45,963 nucleotides of DNA, from contig JAJPIR010000362.1 in the NCBI GenBank assembly GCA_021324675.1, forward strand, positions 1 through 45,963, in the 5' to 3' direction. Each line of letters opens with the position of its first letter. The first letter of the stretch is position 1. The position numbers and the translations under genes were made by a program. Below the pieces are notes generated by a model. It did not search any database. It saw only the letters and a program-made list of their open reading frames with translations, and was not told where the DNA came from. The stretch is from Actinomycetota bacterium (GTDB lineage: Bacteria > Actinomycetota > Actinomycetes > Mycobacteriales > Pseudonocardiaceae). Of this stretch, positions 34,568 through 45,864 are shown one piece after another.

Positions 34568-35698
34568 TCACTGGAGGCCGCGGCTAAGCCGCTGCACGAC
34601 TGTGTCGATACCCCGATCGCTCGCGGTGAGCGCGACACGGACGTGGTGCACGCCGCTAGGACCGTAGAAGTCGCCTGGGGCGACAAGTACCCCCAGCTCC
34701 GCCAGCCTGGCCACGGTGTCCCAGCACGGTTCACCCGCCGTGCACCACAGGTACAGCCCACCCTGCGACCGCGACACCTGCAGCCCGGCGCGGTCCAGCG
34801 CCGGGCGCAGGAGCGCCCGGCGCCGTGCGTACCGATCGCGCTGCGCGGCGATGTGCGCGTCGTCGGACAATGCGACCACCATGGCGTGCTGCACCGGCCG
34901 GGGCACCATCATCCCGGCGTGTTTACGCACCGCGAGCAGCGCCGCCACCAGCTCGGGGTCACCAGCCACAAAACCGGCCCGGTAGCCGGCCAGGTTGGAT
35001 GATTTCGACAGCGAGTGCACCGCCAGCAACCCGCGATGGTCTCCCCCTGACACCTGCGGGTGCAGCACCGAGACTGGCGACGCGTCCCAGCCAAGGGACA
35101 GGTAGCACTCATCCGAGGCAACTACCGCGCCGATCGCCCGGGCCTGGTCCACCGCACCGGCCAGCACCCCGACCGGCAGCACGTCACCGGTGGGATTACT
35201 GGGCGAGTTCAGCCAGCGCAGCCGCGTTCTTGATGGAGCCGGCTCGTCATCGGCGAGCCGGACCGGTGTGGCACCGGCCAGCCGCGCACCGACTTCGTAC
35301 GTGGGATAGGCCAGCTGCGGAATCCCGACGACATCACCGGAGCCGAGTCCCAGCAACGTGGGCAACCAGGCCACCAGTTCCTTGGAACCCACGGTCGGCA
35401 AGACCGCCTCGGCGGGCACACCAGCCACGCCATGCCGCCGCGCAAGAGCGTCAGCGGCGGCCTGACGCAGTTCCGGCGTGCCGTGGGTGGTGGGGTAACC
35501 GGGTTGCGCCGCCCCGGTCTGCAGGGCACGGCGCAGCACCTCGGGAACGGGATCCACCGGTGTGCCAACCGACAGATCAACTACGCCGCCAGGATATTCC
35601 GCGGCACGCCGCGCGGCACCGCGAAGGCGGTCCCAGGGGAACTCGGGAAGATCCAGGCGCGTCGCACCGCTGCCCTGCAGGGCACCCGCACCCTGCAT
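34568..35698 (-). CDS. dapC: N-succinyldiaminopimelate aminotransferase (DapC)
   Basis: 376 residues when started at ATG 35698. Fold-type I PLP aminotransferase: LPEFPWDRLRGAARRAAEYPGGVVDLSVGTPVDPVP, NSPSNPTGD, SDECYLSL and the PLP lysine in VHSLSKSSNLAGYRAGF; C-terminal Arg in HHVRVAL. It resembles Rv1178 (DapC), and dapD/dapE sit beside it. The chosen start lies inside a threefold tandem repeat, and no family-like residues occur before LPEFPWD, so the true start is uncertain; the reading frame stays open to 35755. The gene follows the ferredoxin gene after a short gap. Confidence 0.9.
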   Translation of the reverse strand: MQGAGALQGSGATRLDLPEFPWDRLRGAARRAAEYPGGVVDLSVGTPVDPVPEVLRRALQTGAAQPGYPTTHGTPELRQAAADALARRHGVAGVPAEAVLPTVGSKELVAWLPTLLGLGSGDVVGIPQLAYPTYEVGARLAGATPVRLADDEPAPSRTRLRWLNSPSNPTGDVLPVGVLAGAVDQARAIGAVVASDECYLSLGWDASPVSVLHPQVSGGDHRGLLAVHSLSKSSNLAGYRAGFVAGDPELVAALLAVRKHAGMMVPRPVQHAMVVALSDDAHIAAQRDRYARRRALLRPALDRAGLQVSRSQGGLYLWCTAGEPCWDTVARLAELGVLVAPGDFYGPSGVHHVRVALTASDRGIDTVVQRLSRGLQ

Positions 35699-35750
35699 TT
35701 TGCAGGGCACCCGCACCCGGGCGTTTTGCGGGACACCCGCACCCGGGCAG
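35677..35750. repeat. threefold 25-26-bp tandem repeat at the dapC start
   Basis: Units at 35677-35701, 35702-35727 and 35728-35750 share GCAGGGCACCCGCACCC followed by a TTTTGC junction, with small changes. On the coding strand each unit reads GGGTGCGGGTG(C/T)CC(C/T)GCAAAA-like and can fold into a small hairpin such as GCGGGTGTCCCGC. The likely dapC ATG (35698) is in the last unit. The gap between the ferredoxin stop and dapC consists entirely of these repeats. Confidence 0.7.
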
Positions 35751-35751
35751 A

Positions 35752-36075
35752 TCACTCCTCGTTCTGCGGCGGCAGGTCAGCAATCATCGGTGGGTCCTCG
35801 TTAACCGGACCAACCTTCGACGCGCCTCCGGGCGACCCCAGTTCGGTGAAGAAGTCAGCGTTGGCCTTTGTGTAGTCCTTCCACTGATCCGGGACGTCGT
35901 CCTCGTAATAGATAGCTTCTACCGGGCAGACGGGCTCACAGGCACCACAGTCGACGCATTCGTCGGGCTGGATGTAGAGCATGCGACCGCCCTCATAAAT
36001 GCAATCCACGGGGCATTCTTCAATGCACGACTTGTCCATGACGTCCACGCAGGGCTCTGCGATCACATATGTCAC
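35752..36075 (-). CDS. fdxA: 7Fe ferredoxin (FdxA/FdxC-like)
   Basis: 107 residues from GTG 36075, eight bases after AGGAGAT. The sequence [59 protein letters not shown] carries cysteines at 9, 17, 21, 25, 40, 43, 46 and 50, typical of [3Fe-4S][4Fe-4S] ferredoxins such as mycobacterial FdxC. It carries electrons in the cytoplasm; the partner reductase or P450 is not in this window. The order ferredoxin-DapC matches Rv1177-Rv1178. It is followed by the repeat and dapC. Confidence 0.95.
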   Translation of the reverse strand: MTYVIAEPCVDVMDKSCIEECPVDCIYEGGRMLYIQPDECVDCGACEPVCPVEAIYYEDDVPDQWKDYTKANADFFTELGSPGGASKVGPVNEDPPMIADLPPQNEE

Positions 36076-36170
36076 GGGGTATCTCCTGCTCCTCACTCGC
36101 GGTACCCGAAGGGGCCGTCTACCTGCACAGTATCTCCGCCCGCGCAGGCGCCGACCAACCACCCCACCAG

Positions 36171-36524
36171 TCACGACCGGGCCATCACCCGGCCCAGCGC
36201 CACCGCAGCCGGGATGGTGCCACCAGCCAGCAGCAGCCCGGAGCGCCAGTCCGCAGCAAGCAGCACGTCACCACCAGGTCCACCGACCCCGAGTACCCCG
36301 AGCACGAGCAACCACATCACCAGCGGGACTGCCGCAAGGACTCGGGGTCCGCCCAGTTCAGCAGCGCTGCAAACCAACCACGGGGTGGTCACCACGGCAA
36401 GCAGAATGGTGATCGGGAACGGAATCGCACCGACCCGCAGCGGTAGGTACAGCAGCTCCACCGTTGCCAGCGCGATCGCGTCGAACACCAGCACCACCAG
36501 GATGATGCGGGCTAGCACGCTCAC
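36171..36524 (-). CDS. small four-helix membrane protein downstream of mshB
   Basis: 117 residues from GTG 36524, overlapping the mshB stop by four bases (GTGA), so coupled to it. Four hydrophobic helices: [61 protein letters not shown] and [19 protein letters not shown]. It corresponds in position to Rv1171 next to mycobacterial mshB. Function is unknown; the coupling hints at a link with mycothiol synthesis, but this is inference. Confidence 0.8.
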   Translation of the reverse strand: MSVLARIILVVLVFDAIALATVELLYLPLRVGAIPFPITILLAVVTTPWLVCSAAELGGPRVLAAVPLVMWLLVLGVLGVGGPGGDVLLAADWRSGLLLAGGTIPAAVALGRVMARS

Positions 36525-37402
36525 CTCGTTGTCGGTGCTGCTGGCTCGGGCAGTCCACTGAACAGGTCATCGCGCGCGCCCGCGGCGCCACCATGGGCCA
36601 ACGTGAAGTGCTCAGTGCCAAACACTGGCCGGGCCACCCCGTCGGCCAGCGCGAAGGCGGCATGCGGACCCGCGGTCCACACCTTGACCTGGGTGGCGTG
36701 GGCACGCATTGCAGCCAGGACAGCAGGGCGGTATGCGGAGACATCCACCGTGGTGGTCACTTCGGCATCGTCTACGCCTGGTAGCCCATGGCCGTCTGGC
36801 AGCGGGAAAGGTAACCCAGGCAGCCCAGCCAGCACGGCAATCCCCGCGGCCACCGCCGATGCCGGGTGCACCGCCCAGTACACCCGGGTTACCTCGGGTA
36901 TCTGCGTGGCTGCGGCCATCGTCACCTGGTGCGCCCGGATGTGATCAGGGTGCCCGTAACCGCCGTCGGGACCGTAGGTCACCACGACCTGCGGTCGCAC
37001 CGCCTCGAGCACCTCGGCCAGCGCATCGACCTGCTCGTCGAGTGCTCCGGCAGCGAAAGCACGCGGATCCAGCTGCGCTGGCACGCTAGCCTTCGCTCCC
37101 GGTTGCGCGACCATGCCAGAGTCGCGCCACCGGCCGATACCACCGAGCAACCGCTGATCGGTCACCCCCAGCACGGCACACGCCGCGCGCAGCTCGGCTA
37201 GCCGGTAGCCTCCGAGCTGGTCGGCACGATCGGCGGCCAGGCCGCGTAACTCGTCGAGGAGTACCTCCCCCTGCTCACCCAACGTGCAGGTCACGAGGGT
37301 CACCCCAACTCCTGAGGCGGCGTAGCGCGCGATCATCCCTCCCGTCCACAAGGTTTCGTCGTCCGGATGCGCGTGCACCACCACCATCCGCCGTCCGTTC
37401 AT
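36521..37402 (-). CDS. mshB: N-acetyl-1-D-myo-inositol-2-amino-2-deoxy-alpha-D-glucopyranoside deacetylase
   Basis: 293 residues from ATG 37402, five bases after GGAGGGA. The LmbE-like deacetylase fold has its zinc/base motif in VVVHAHPDDETLWTGG and the third ligand in GYGHPDHIRAH. MshB removes acetate from GlcNAc-inositol in the second dedicated step of mycothiol synthesis, which identifies the host as an actinomycete. A longer frame from 37636 has no similarity. It heads a unit with the small membrane protein. Confidence 0.95.
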   Translation of the reverse strand: MNGRRMVVVHAHPDDETLWTGGMIARYAASGVGVTLVTCTLGEQGEVLLDELRGLAADRADQLGGYRLAELRAACAVLGVTDQRLLGGIGRWRDSGMVAQPGAKASVPAQLDPRAFAAGALDEQVDALAEVLEAVRPQVVVTYGPDGGYGHPDHIRAHQVTMAAATQIPEVTRVYWAVHPASAVAAGIAVLAGLPGLPFPLPDGHGLPGVDDAEVTTTVDVSAYRPAVLAAMRAHATQVKVWTAGPHAAFALADGVARPVFGTEHFTLAHGGAAGARDDLFSGLPEPAAPTTR

Positions 37403-37499
37403 CGTCCCTCCACCAGGGAAAGAGCTCGCCGTAACCCGGACATCCACATCTTCCAGGCGGGACGGCAAGCACACCACGGCTGCACGGACGCGCCGGCGG

Positions 37500-39260
37500 T
37501 CAGCCTGCCGCGCGCAGGCCCCACTCGGCGATGTTGTACTGGGGACCATCCAACGAGGAGTTGTTGCGGACGTTGGCGACGTCGTTGTAAAGCGCGATGA
37601 ATGTCGGTTTTTGGTACAGCGGCAAAACGTAGGCATCCTTGGTCAGCCGGCGGTCCGCTTGATTGAGTTCCTCTTTGGCCAGCACCTCATCGGGGGAACT
37701 CGCCGCTGCCGTGATCAAGCGATCGACGTCCGGGTTGCTGTAACGACCGAAGTTGCTGCCCTGCCCGGTGGTCCAAAGCTGAACCGCGCCGCTGTAGGGA
37801 AACGGCGTGCCCACCCAGGAGAAGACAACGATGTCGAAATCACCCTGAGAAATCACAGCACCGACATCATCCGCGGGCGCCACCGTAACAGTGATCCCTA
37901 ATGGCTTAACCATCTGCGCAATCAGTTCGCACTCAGCCTGGCGGACCTCATTTTTGGCGGCGTAGCGCATACGCAGCGGCGGTACCGTCATCCCGATGCC
38001 CGTTTTGAGCTGCCCACCGTCGATCCGGTAACCAGCCGCGTCGAGGATCTGTTTGGCCAGGTTCAGGCTGCCGGAACCTTGGCCGGTCTCGCTGATCACA
38101 TCCTCATAGCCGCTCTGTTGCGGCACGAAGTTGTGACTGTTCAGCGGTTTAATCTTGTTAGTGAACTGGCCTACGGTCTTGTCGATGATCGCCTGCCGGT
38201 TGATTGCGGTAAATATCGCCGTGCGCAATGCGGGGTCGGCGAGGTATGGGTTCATGAGGTTAAGATCAACATGTTCCCAGCTGAGCCCGAGCCCGACGAA
38301 GGAAGAGACCCCGGGAATCTTGCGGACCTGCTGCACCTGATCGACCTGCGGTTGCGGGTAGATAACCTGGACTTGACGATTCTGCAGGGCCGTGGCCTGC
38401 TGGTTGGGATCCGTGAGGATACGGTAGGTCACCCGCTCAAGCTGCGGGTGGGGGCCGTACCACTTCGGGTTAGGCACGAGCGTGACTGATTCGTTGTTGC
38501 TGAAATTATCAATCTGGAATGGTCCGCCAGAGTAGGTCGGGACAGCCGTCCCGAACCAGGCGAATGATTCAGCCAGGCCCTGCGGACTCTTGGTGTCGCC
38601 ATGCTGCACGGCAAGGTGCGCTGGGTACAGCGGCGAGCCGCTACCCCACAGCTGTTTCCAGTCAGTAAGGGGCTTGCTCAATGTCACCGTGACGGTCTTG
38701 CCGTTATCGGTGCCGACCACCGACTTAATCTGGTCGTATCCTCGGGTGCTGACCACCGCACAGTTCGGGCAGTCCCGCCCGTTTTGAACTTTCCAGTTAT
38801 AGATAAAATCATCCGCCGTGATCGGAGCGCCATCCGACCACACCGCATTCTGTTTGATCTTATAGACGATCGTTTGCGGGAAAGTAGCCGTCACTTTGGC
38901 TGAATCCAGCAAGTCGTTGTTCATGACCACGGTGAGGTCGGGTGCAGTGATAAAGGTGCGAGGCAACAGCCCAGAGAGCACCCACGCGGTCTGTAGCACA
39001 TTGCCCCGGCTGGAAAGCAGGTTCCAGTTTGAAATGTTCTTGTCGATCGCGTAGGTGAGCTGGCCCCCTTGACGCAGCTTGCCCGGCTCGGCGGAGTTGC
39101 AGGTGTTCGGGTTCGCGTAGCAGGTCGCGAAGGCTGTGCCGGCCTGGACCTGGCCAGCCGCGCCCGTTGATCGGGCACCACCGCAGCCGGCGAGCGCCAC
39201 CACGAACGCTGCCGCAAACGCCAACGCACTCCGTGTCCCTGATCGCGTCACGCATCCCAT
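37500..39260 (-). CDS. ABC-transporter family 5 substrate-binding lipoprotein (LpqW/OppA-like)
   Basis: 586 residues. The N-terminus is a lipoprotein signal peptide (SALAFAAAFVVALAGC, lipobox VALAGC), followed by an SBP_bac_5 domain: GGQLTYAIDKNISNWNLLSS, TVVYKI-like TIVYKIKQNAVWSDGAPITADDFIYNW, and YDEIKS-like segments. It should be anchored to the outer face of the membrane. In mycobacteria LpqW (Rv1166), a homologous fold near mshB, regulates PIM/LAM synthesis instead of transport; no permease or ATPase gene is next to this one. The start may be ATG 39260 or GTG 39251. The gene's codons look less GC-rich than those of its neighbours. Confidence 0.85.
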   Translation of the reverse strand: MGCVTRSGTRSALAFAAAFVVALAGCGGARSTGAAGQVQAGTAFATCYANPNTCNSAEPGKLRQGGQLTYAIDKNISNWNLLSSRGNVLQTAWVLSGLLPRTFITAPDLTVVMNNDLLDSAKVTATFPQTIVYKIKQNAVWSDGAPITADDFIYNWKVQNGRDCPNCAVVSTRGYDQIKSVVGTDNGKTVTVTLSKPLTDWKQLWGSGSPLYPAHLAVQHGDTKSPQGLAESFAWFGTAVPTYSGGPFQIDNFSNNESVTLVPNPKWYGPHPQLERVTYRILTDPNQQATALQNRQVQVIYPQPQVDQVQQVRKIPGVSSFVGLGLSWEHVDLNLMNPYLADPALRTAIFTAINRQAIIDKTVGQFTNKIKPLNSHNFVPQQSGYEDVISETGQGSGSLNLAKQILDAAGYRIDGGQLKTGIGMTVPPLRMRYAAKNEVRQAECELIAQMVKPLGITVTVAPADDVGAVISQGDFDIVVFSWVGTPFPYSGAVQLWTTGQGSNFGRYSNPDVDRLITAAASSPDEVLAKEELNQADRRLTKDAYVLPLYQKPTFIALYNDVANVRNNSSLDGPQYNIAEWGLRAAG

Positions 39261-39364
39261 GGGCCGGTGACCCTACGCGAAGATCATTGACCGCAGCGTC
39301 ATTGGCTGCCACTGCGCCGCCGCGAGCCGGAAGTCGCCAGGACGACGGAGACCGGGAACACCCG

Positions 39365-41617
<2,253 letters not shown>

Positions 41618-41687
41618 TCAGCGATAAGGGCAGGCTCACACCCTCCCGGTGGTACAGGGCCGCGGATGCGAGCAGATGAACGGGCCG

Positions 41688-41891
41688 CTACAGGGCGCGA
41701 ACCGAGTCCGCCTGCAGGCCCTTGGGGCCCTGGCTGGACTCGAACTCCACGCGCTGGTTCTCGTCCAGAGTGCGGTAGCCCGTTCCTTGGATGGCGGAAA
41801 AGTGAACGAACACGTCTGGGCCACCCCCGTCGACGGAGATGAAGCCAAAGCCTTTTTCTGCGTTGAACCACTTGACGACGCCCTGTGGCAT
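41688..41891 (-). CDS. cspA: CspA-family cold-shock protein
   Basis: 67 residues from ATG 41891, preceded by GAGGGAAAG. The OB-fold carries RNP-1 (KGFGFI) and RNP-2 (VFVHFSAI) motifs: [34 protein letters not shown]. It binds single-stranded RNA and DNA as an RNA chaperone. The frame extended to 41912 is not family-like. The upstream region up to 42227 is long and repeat-bearing. Confidence 0.95.
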   Translation of the reverse strand: MPQGVVKWFNAEKGFGFISVDGGGPDVFVHFSAIQGTGYRTLDENQRVEFESSQGPKGLQADSVRAL

Positions 41892-42227
41892 GTGCTTTCC
41901 CTCGATCTGCACTGGAACCTGATGCTGCGGCCAGCACTCGCGCCAGCCGCAACGGTTGCGCGGACCACGCGCCCGATGGGAGGTGTCCCGAGGGAAGCGT
42001 GAAACCCGTAGTCAGACATTCCACGGACGCTTCACAACGATCGGGGAACTACACGACCACAACCTGGCGGCACGCTATCACCTTCTGCGGCCGCGCCCCG
42101 TGGCCGACATTCATCACATCGGCTGCTTCACGGCCTAGCCGGCCGACACGGCCACATGTCGGCTCAAACGGGCCAAACGGGCCGGCGAACCCTCCGATAT
42201 ATCTCCATGTCGGTTCCGAGCTGCAGG
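41892..42227. other. 336-bp region upstream of cspA
   Basis: No coding gene is supported here. The region holds the promoter and probably a long 5' leader of cspA, as is common for cold-shock genes, plus the dispersed palindromic element copy E next to the stop of the GNAT gene. Open frames seen on either strand lack similarity or SD. Confidence 0.6.
42143..42213. repeat. dispersed palindromic element, copy E
   Basis: CCGACACGGCCACATGTCGG (42143-42162) and the inverse of CCGACATGGAGATATATCGG (42194-42213) face each other. Each half is itself partly palindromic (CCGACA...TGTCGG; CCGAYAT...ATRTCGG), with CAAACGGGC repeated twice in the spacer. It lies just past the GNAT gene stop on the minus strand. 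Confidence 0.65.
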
Positions 42228-43256
42228 TTAGAGACCGAGCTGCCAATCCACTGCCCGCCGGTGGGGCCGGAACCCCATCGCCTCATTGATCGAGACCATG
42301 TACGTGTTGGAATTCGCATTGCATGTGTCGATCAGGCGCAGCTCGGCGCGCTCACGCCGGGCAAGCTTCAGATTGGCCACTTTGATCAACATGCCCAACC
42401 GGTGACCACGGTGCTCCGGCGCGACGATGGTGTCCCCTTGCCAGGCGAACCACGGCGAGGTGGTGCCACCGAGGAGATGGGTGTGGGCGACTAGCCGTCC
42501 GGCTCGATCCTGCGCGGCCGTGGTGATGACGCGGAGTCCACGGCCGAGCCAGCACGTGTCGCGGCCCTGGATTCGCGCCGCGTCGTAGATCTCCTCCTCC
42601 CATTGGAGGTCATCCAGCGGGGCATCGGTGGACATCCGGCCGGCGAGGTAAGCGATGTCGTCCAGCCACCGCGGCGGCGTGGCGCCCACCCATTGGACCA
42701 GCGAGTAGTCCTTGGAGCAGACCCGGGCCTCGGTGTCGAGCCGCGCCAGCATGTCCGGCTCAATGGTGCTGACGTCAAGTCGCCGCCGGGTCTGCACCAA
42801 AGCCGGCACCGCACCGGATGCGGCAGCAAATCGTCCAGCGGGATCCGGAGCGCCTGGATCCAGCGGCTGGGCCACCCAGGAGATGAGACGGATCCGGCGG
42901 TGACGGGTGGCCTCGGCGCGCAGGTGGGCAAGCAGGGCCCGACCGATTCCGCGTCGCCGGTGCCCGGGCGCCACCAGGATGTCGCCGTGCGCGTTGTGCA
43001 CGTTGTCGAGCGTCGGGAGGACGAGCGTGCAAGCGCCCACCGGGGAGCCGTCCACCCGGGCCAGCCACACCGCCCGTACCTCACCAGGCCAGGGATGCCG
43101 GAAGCTGCCCAGCTCGTGAGCCCAGCACGGGGGCGGGTCATCGGGGTAGTCGGCGCTCGCCACCGCGCAGCACAGCTCGTACCACTCCCGGATGGCGTCC
43201 TCGTCAGAGGGGCCAACCAGGGTAAGAGACAGCCCGCTAAGGCTCAGGGTGGTCAT
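42228..43256 (-). CDS. tandem GNAT-domain acetyltransferase
   Basis: 342 residues with two GNAT folds. The first CoA-binding loop is HRRRGIGRALLAHL after DILVAPG (about residues 95-112); the second is EHRGHRLGMLIKVANL after DTIVAPEHRG (about 290-310). The two-domain layout resembles mycothiol synthase and other tandem GNATs, but the surrounding residues do not match MshD well, so no specific acceptor is assigned. It lies downstream of the MetE-like gene on the same strand. Confidence 0.85.
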   Translation of the reverse strand: MTTLSLSGLSLTLVGPSDEDAIREWYELCCAVASADYPDDPPPCWAHELGSFRHPWPGEVRAVWLARVDGSPVGACTLVLPTLDNVHNAHGDILVAPGHRRRGIGRALLAHLRAEATRHRRIRLISWVAQPLDPGAPDPAGRFAAASGAVPALVQTRRRLDVSTIEPDMLARLDTEARVCSKDYSLVQWVGATPPRWLDDIAYLAGRMSTDAPLDDLQWEEEIYDAARIQGRDTCWLGRGLRVITTAAQDRAGRLVAHTHLLGGTTSPWFAWQGDTIVAPEHRGHRLGMLIKVANLKLARRERAELRLIDTCNANSNTYMVSINEAMGFRPHRRAVDWQLGL

Positions 43257-43303
43257 CGTCCTATCCCGCCACGATCCGGGCGGCGGGTGCTACCGGTTTT
43301 CCG

Positions 43304-44338
43304 CTACCTCGACCAGGAGTCAGGGGGGTCGACAAATGCCTGCCCCAGCTCCCGGGCCAAGGTCAGCGCGCGTTGCGCCCAATCGGTCGTGGCGCCGGCC
43401 AGGCCGCACGATGGGGTCGGCAGGCAACGCTGTGCCAGCATCTCCCGGTGGAAGCCGAGCCGGTCCACCAGATCAAGCGCCGGACGGGCCAGAGCCTGCA
43501 AACTCGGTGGCGTCACCGGCGCCAGCGCCGGCACGAGACCGAGCAACACCGTCGCCCCGGCGTCCCACGCTTCCCCGAGGTCATCAACGGTCGACCGGGG
43601 CGCACCAGCAAGCAGTTCGGCGTCGACGGCCAGCGCGTCGGCTCCCGCGCGCCGCAGCAGCGCCAGCGGTGGGCGTGGCGCGCAGCAGTGCACGATCCGC
43701 GGGACGGGTAGCCCGCCGAGGACGGCACGCAATAGCTCTACTGCGTCACCATCAGGCACTGCGGGTACGGTGCCGTACCCGGATGGGGTGGGCACGCCGC
43801 CGGCGAGCACCGTAGGCAGTCCTGGTTCATCGAGCTGCACCACGGTTGCTACGCCCAGCCGGCGGGATGCCTCGGTGGCATGCACCCGCAGCCCTTCGGC
43901 CAGCGACGCGGCGAACTCCCGTAATGCCCCGCTGTCGGTGAGCACCTTGTGCCCGGTGCGCAGTTCGATCTCCGAAGTCAGGGTCCAGGGCCCAGCCGCC
44001 TGCACCTTGATCGCCGCAGGTCGGACTCCGGCGGAGTCCACTGCTTCCTCCAGGGCATCTAGATCGCCGCGCAGCAAGTCGACAGCACGGCGGTGGTCAC
44101 GGCCTGGCCGTGCGGTGACCCGGTACCCGGAGGGCACCAGCTCCACGGCGAGATCGACAAGCAGTGCAGCGGTGCGGCCGATCAGGCCGGCGCCGGCGCC
44201 CCTGCCCGGGAGTTCGGGCAGGTACGGCAATTCAGGTAGCTCGCCGACAACAGTGCGGGCGGCTTCCAGGGCGTCGGTGCCAGGCATCGAGCCGATCCCG
44301 GTCGCGGTTCCGGGCGGCCAGGGTGGGAGGTCGCTCAC
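43304..44338 (-). CDS. MetE C-terminal-domain-like protein (Rv3015c-like)
   Basis: 344 residues from GTG 44338 (GTG/ATG at 44383 possible). TIM barrel resembling the cobalamin-independent methionine synthase C-terminal domain or UROD: ATGIGSMPGTDALEAARTVVGELPELPYLPELPGRG, KVQAAGPWTL, LDEPGLPTVL, the zinc-binding IVHCCAPRPPLALL and PSCGLAGATTDWAQRAL. His and two Cys that bind Zn in MetE appear to be present. The N-terminal half of full MetE is missing, so it is a short paralogue whose methyl acceptor is not known. Position between ligA and mnmA matches Rv3015c. Confidence 0.88.
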   Translation of the reverse strand: MSDLPPWPPGTATGIGSMPGTDALEAARTVVGELPELPYLPELPGRGAGAGLIGRTAALLVDLAVELVPSGYRVTARPGRDHRRAVDLLRGDLDALEEAVDSAGVRPAAIKVQAAGPWTLTSEIELRTGHKVLTDSGALREFAASLAEGLRVHATEASRRLGVATVVQLDEPGLPTVLAGGVPTPSGYGTVPAVPDGDAVELLRAVLGGLPVPRIVHCCAPRPPLALLRRAGADALAVDAELLAGAPRSTVDDLGEAWDAGATVLLGLVPALAPVTPPSLQALARPALDLVDRLGFHREMLAQRCLPTPSCGLAGATTDWAQRALTLARELGQAFVDPPDSWSR

Positions 44339-44519
44339 CCCCGAATGTCTATCACCCTGCAAGGTCGATCGGGAAAGTTCCACCGAGGATTCGGGAGCAA
44401 CTACGTGGTGCGCCGGCGATGACTTACGTGCAACTACTGATTGCTCGGACTATCACCGCTGGGCACGGTGGGTAGGCATCTTCGGCCCGTGCCCGGGCCG
44501 CATTTCCTAGGAGGAATCG

Positions 44520-44771
44520 ATGCCCAGCACACGCAGCGACGGCCAGTTCACTGCTGAACATGCGGAACTGCTGCCCGCCCGTACCGTACTGTCGACATTC
44601 ACCCGAGCCAGCGATGGGGGTCACAACGGCGGCGGCAAGAACCTGCTTGACGGCCTCACGGTTCACATCCCGCTGCTCGACAAGGTTCTTGGAAACCCTG
44701 GCAACGGCGCCGACGGCTCAACCAGTAACGGCAGCCGGGGCTTCTCGGGCGCCAGTAGCCGCGGTCTTTAG
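44520..44771 (+). CDS. unrecognised small glycine-rich protein
   Basis: 83 residues from ATG 44520, with a perfect AGGAGGA five bases upstream. It begins MPSTRSDGQFTAEHAELLPARTV and has an apparent junction LSTFTRASDGGHNGGGKNLLDGLTVHIPLLDKVLG, then a Gly/Ser/Asn-rich tail ending SSRGL. No signal peptide, transmembrane helix or known domain is seen. It lies alone on the plus strand between MetE-like and mnmA, divergent from the former. I do not recognise the family. A leader-core layout as in RiPP precursors is possible, but no modification enzyme is nearby. Confidence 0.65.
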   Translation: MPSTRSDGQFTAEHAELLPARTVLSTFTRASDGGHNGGGKNLLDGLTVHIPLLDKVLGNPGNGADGSTSNGSRGFSGASSRGL

Positions 44772-44790
44772 GGTCGCGAAGCTTGGCGGG

Positions 44791-45864
44791 TCACCGGGTT
44801 GCGGTGATCGTGGCGCTGCCCAGGACGATGTCCCCGCCCGGGTCGGGACGGTAGAAGGCGACGGCCTGACCCGGTGCCACTCCGCGCAGCGGGTGCCTCA
44901 GCTGCACCACCACGCCGTTGTCCACCGCCTCCGCGATGGCGCTGGCGCATCCGCCGTGCGCGCGGACTTGCGCGATGCATTCGATGGGGCCGTCTGGCAC
45001 GCCGTTGGGCCATACCGGCCGCTGCGCTTCGATGATGCTGACATCCAAGTGCTGCGCGGAGCCCACCCGCACGGTGCCGGTCATCGGTTCCAGCGCGATC
45101 ACGAACCGGGGCCGGCCATCAGGTGCTGGGTGCTGCAATCCGAGACCCCGGCGCTGGCCGACGGTGAAGCCGTGCACGCCGTGATGGCTACCCAGCACCT
45201 CACCGGTCTGGTCATCGACCAGTTCGCCAGGCCGGGATCCCAGCCGCTGCGCGAGGAACGCCCGGGTGTCGCCCGAAGGGATGAAGCAGATGTCGTGACT
45301 GTCCGGCTTGTCGGCTACGGCGAGGCCGCGGCTAGTCGCCTCGGCCCGGATGCCGGTTTTGGGAGTATCGCCGACCGGGAACAGGGCATGGGCCAGCTGG
45401 TCACCAGTGAGGCCGGACAGCACGTAGGACTGGTCCTTACCCGCGTCCACGGCCCGGCGCAGGACGCCGCCAGCCAGGCGTGCGTAGTGACCGGTGCAGA
45501 CCGCGTCAAAGCCGAGCGCGCAGGCACGGTCCAGCAGCGCGGCAAACTTGATCTTCTCGTTGCAGCGCAGGCACGGGTTGGGGGTGCGCCCAGCGGCGTA
45601 CTCCGCGACGAAGTCGTCCACCACGGCGGCGCTGAACTCCTGCGCGAAATCCCATACATAAAACGGGATGTCGATGATGTCGGCGACCCGGCGCGCGTCG
45701 GCCGCATCCTCTTTGGTGCAGCAACCGCGGGCGCCGGTGCGTAATGTCCCGGCCTGGGTTGACAGTGCAAGGTGGACCCCCACGACGTCGTGTCCGGCAT
45801 CGACCGCGCGTGCAGCGGCCACCGAGGAGTCCACCCCGCCGCTCATCGCCGCCAGCACCCTCAC
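44791..45864 (-). CDS. mnmA: tRNA-specific 2-thiouridylase
   Basis: 357 residues from GTG 45864. PP-loop [16 protein letters not shown] at the N-terminus, the nucleophile Cys in [12 protein letters not shown], the second Cys in [16 protein letters not shown], and the tRNA-contacting GQRRGLGL segment. It thiolates U34 of tRNAs for Glu, Gln and Lys using sulfur passed from a cysteine desulfurase. Its GTG overlaps the desulfurase stop by four bases (GTGA), consistent with that supply chain. Confidence 0.97.
   Translation of the reverse strand: MRVLAAMSGGVDSSVAAARAVDAGHDVVGVHLALSTQAGTLRTGARGCCTKEDAADARRVADIIDIPFYVWDFAQEFSAAVVDDFVAEYAAGRTPNPCLRCNEKIKFAALLDRACALGFDAVCTGHYARLAGGVLRRAVDAGKDQSYVLSGLTGDQLAHALFPVGDTPKTGIRAEATSRGLAVADKPDSHDICFIPSGDTRAFLAQRLGSRPGELVDDQTGEVLGSHHGVHGFTVGQRRGLGLQHPAPDGRPRFVIALEPMTGTVRVGSAQHLDVSIIEAQRPVWPNGVPDGPIECIAQVRAHGGCASAIAEAVDNGVVVQLRHPLRGVAPGQAVAFYRPDPGGDIVLGSATITATR

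Noticed and set aside
35677-35750. CRISPR-like array
   Set aside because: Three direct repeats without unique spacers and no cas genes; a plain tandem repeat.
34825-36561. 578-residue plus-strand open frame
   Set aside because: Antisense to dapC, ferredoxin and the small membrane protein gene; Arg/Pro/His-rich shadow.
42603-44510. 635-residue plus-strand open frame
   Set aside because: Entirely antisense to the tandem GNAT and MetE-like genes; low-complexity Ser/Arg/Pro composition typical of shadow frames in high-GC DNA.
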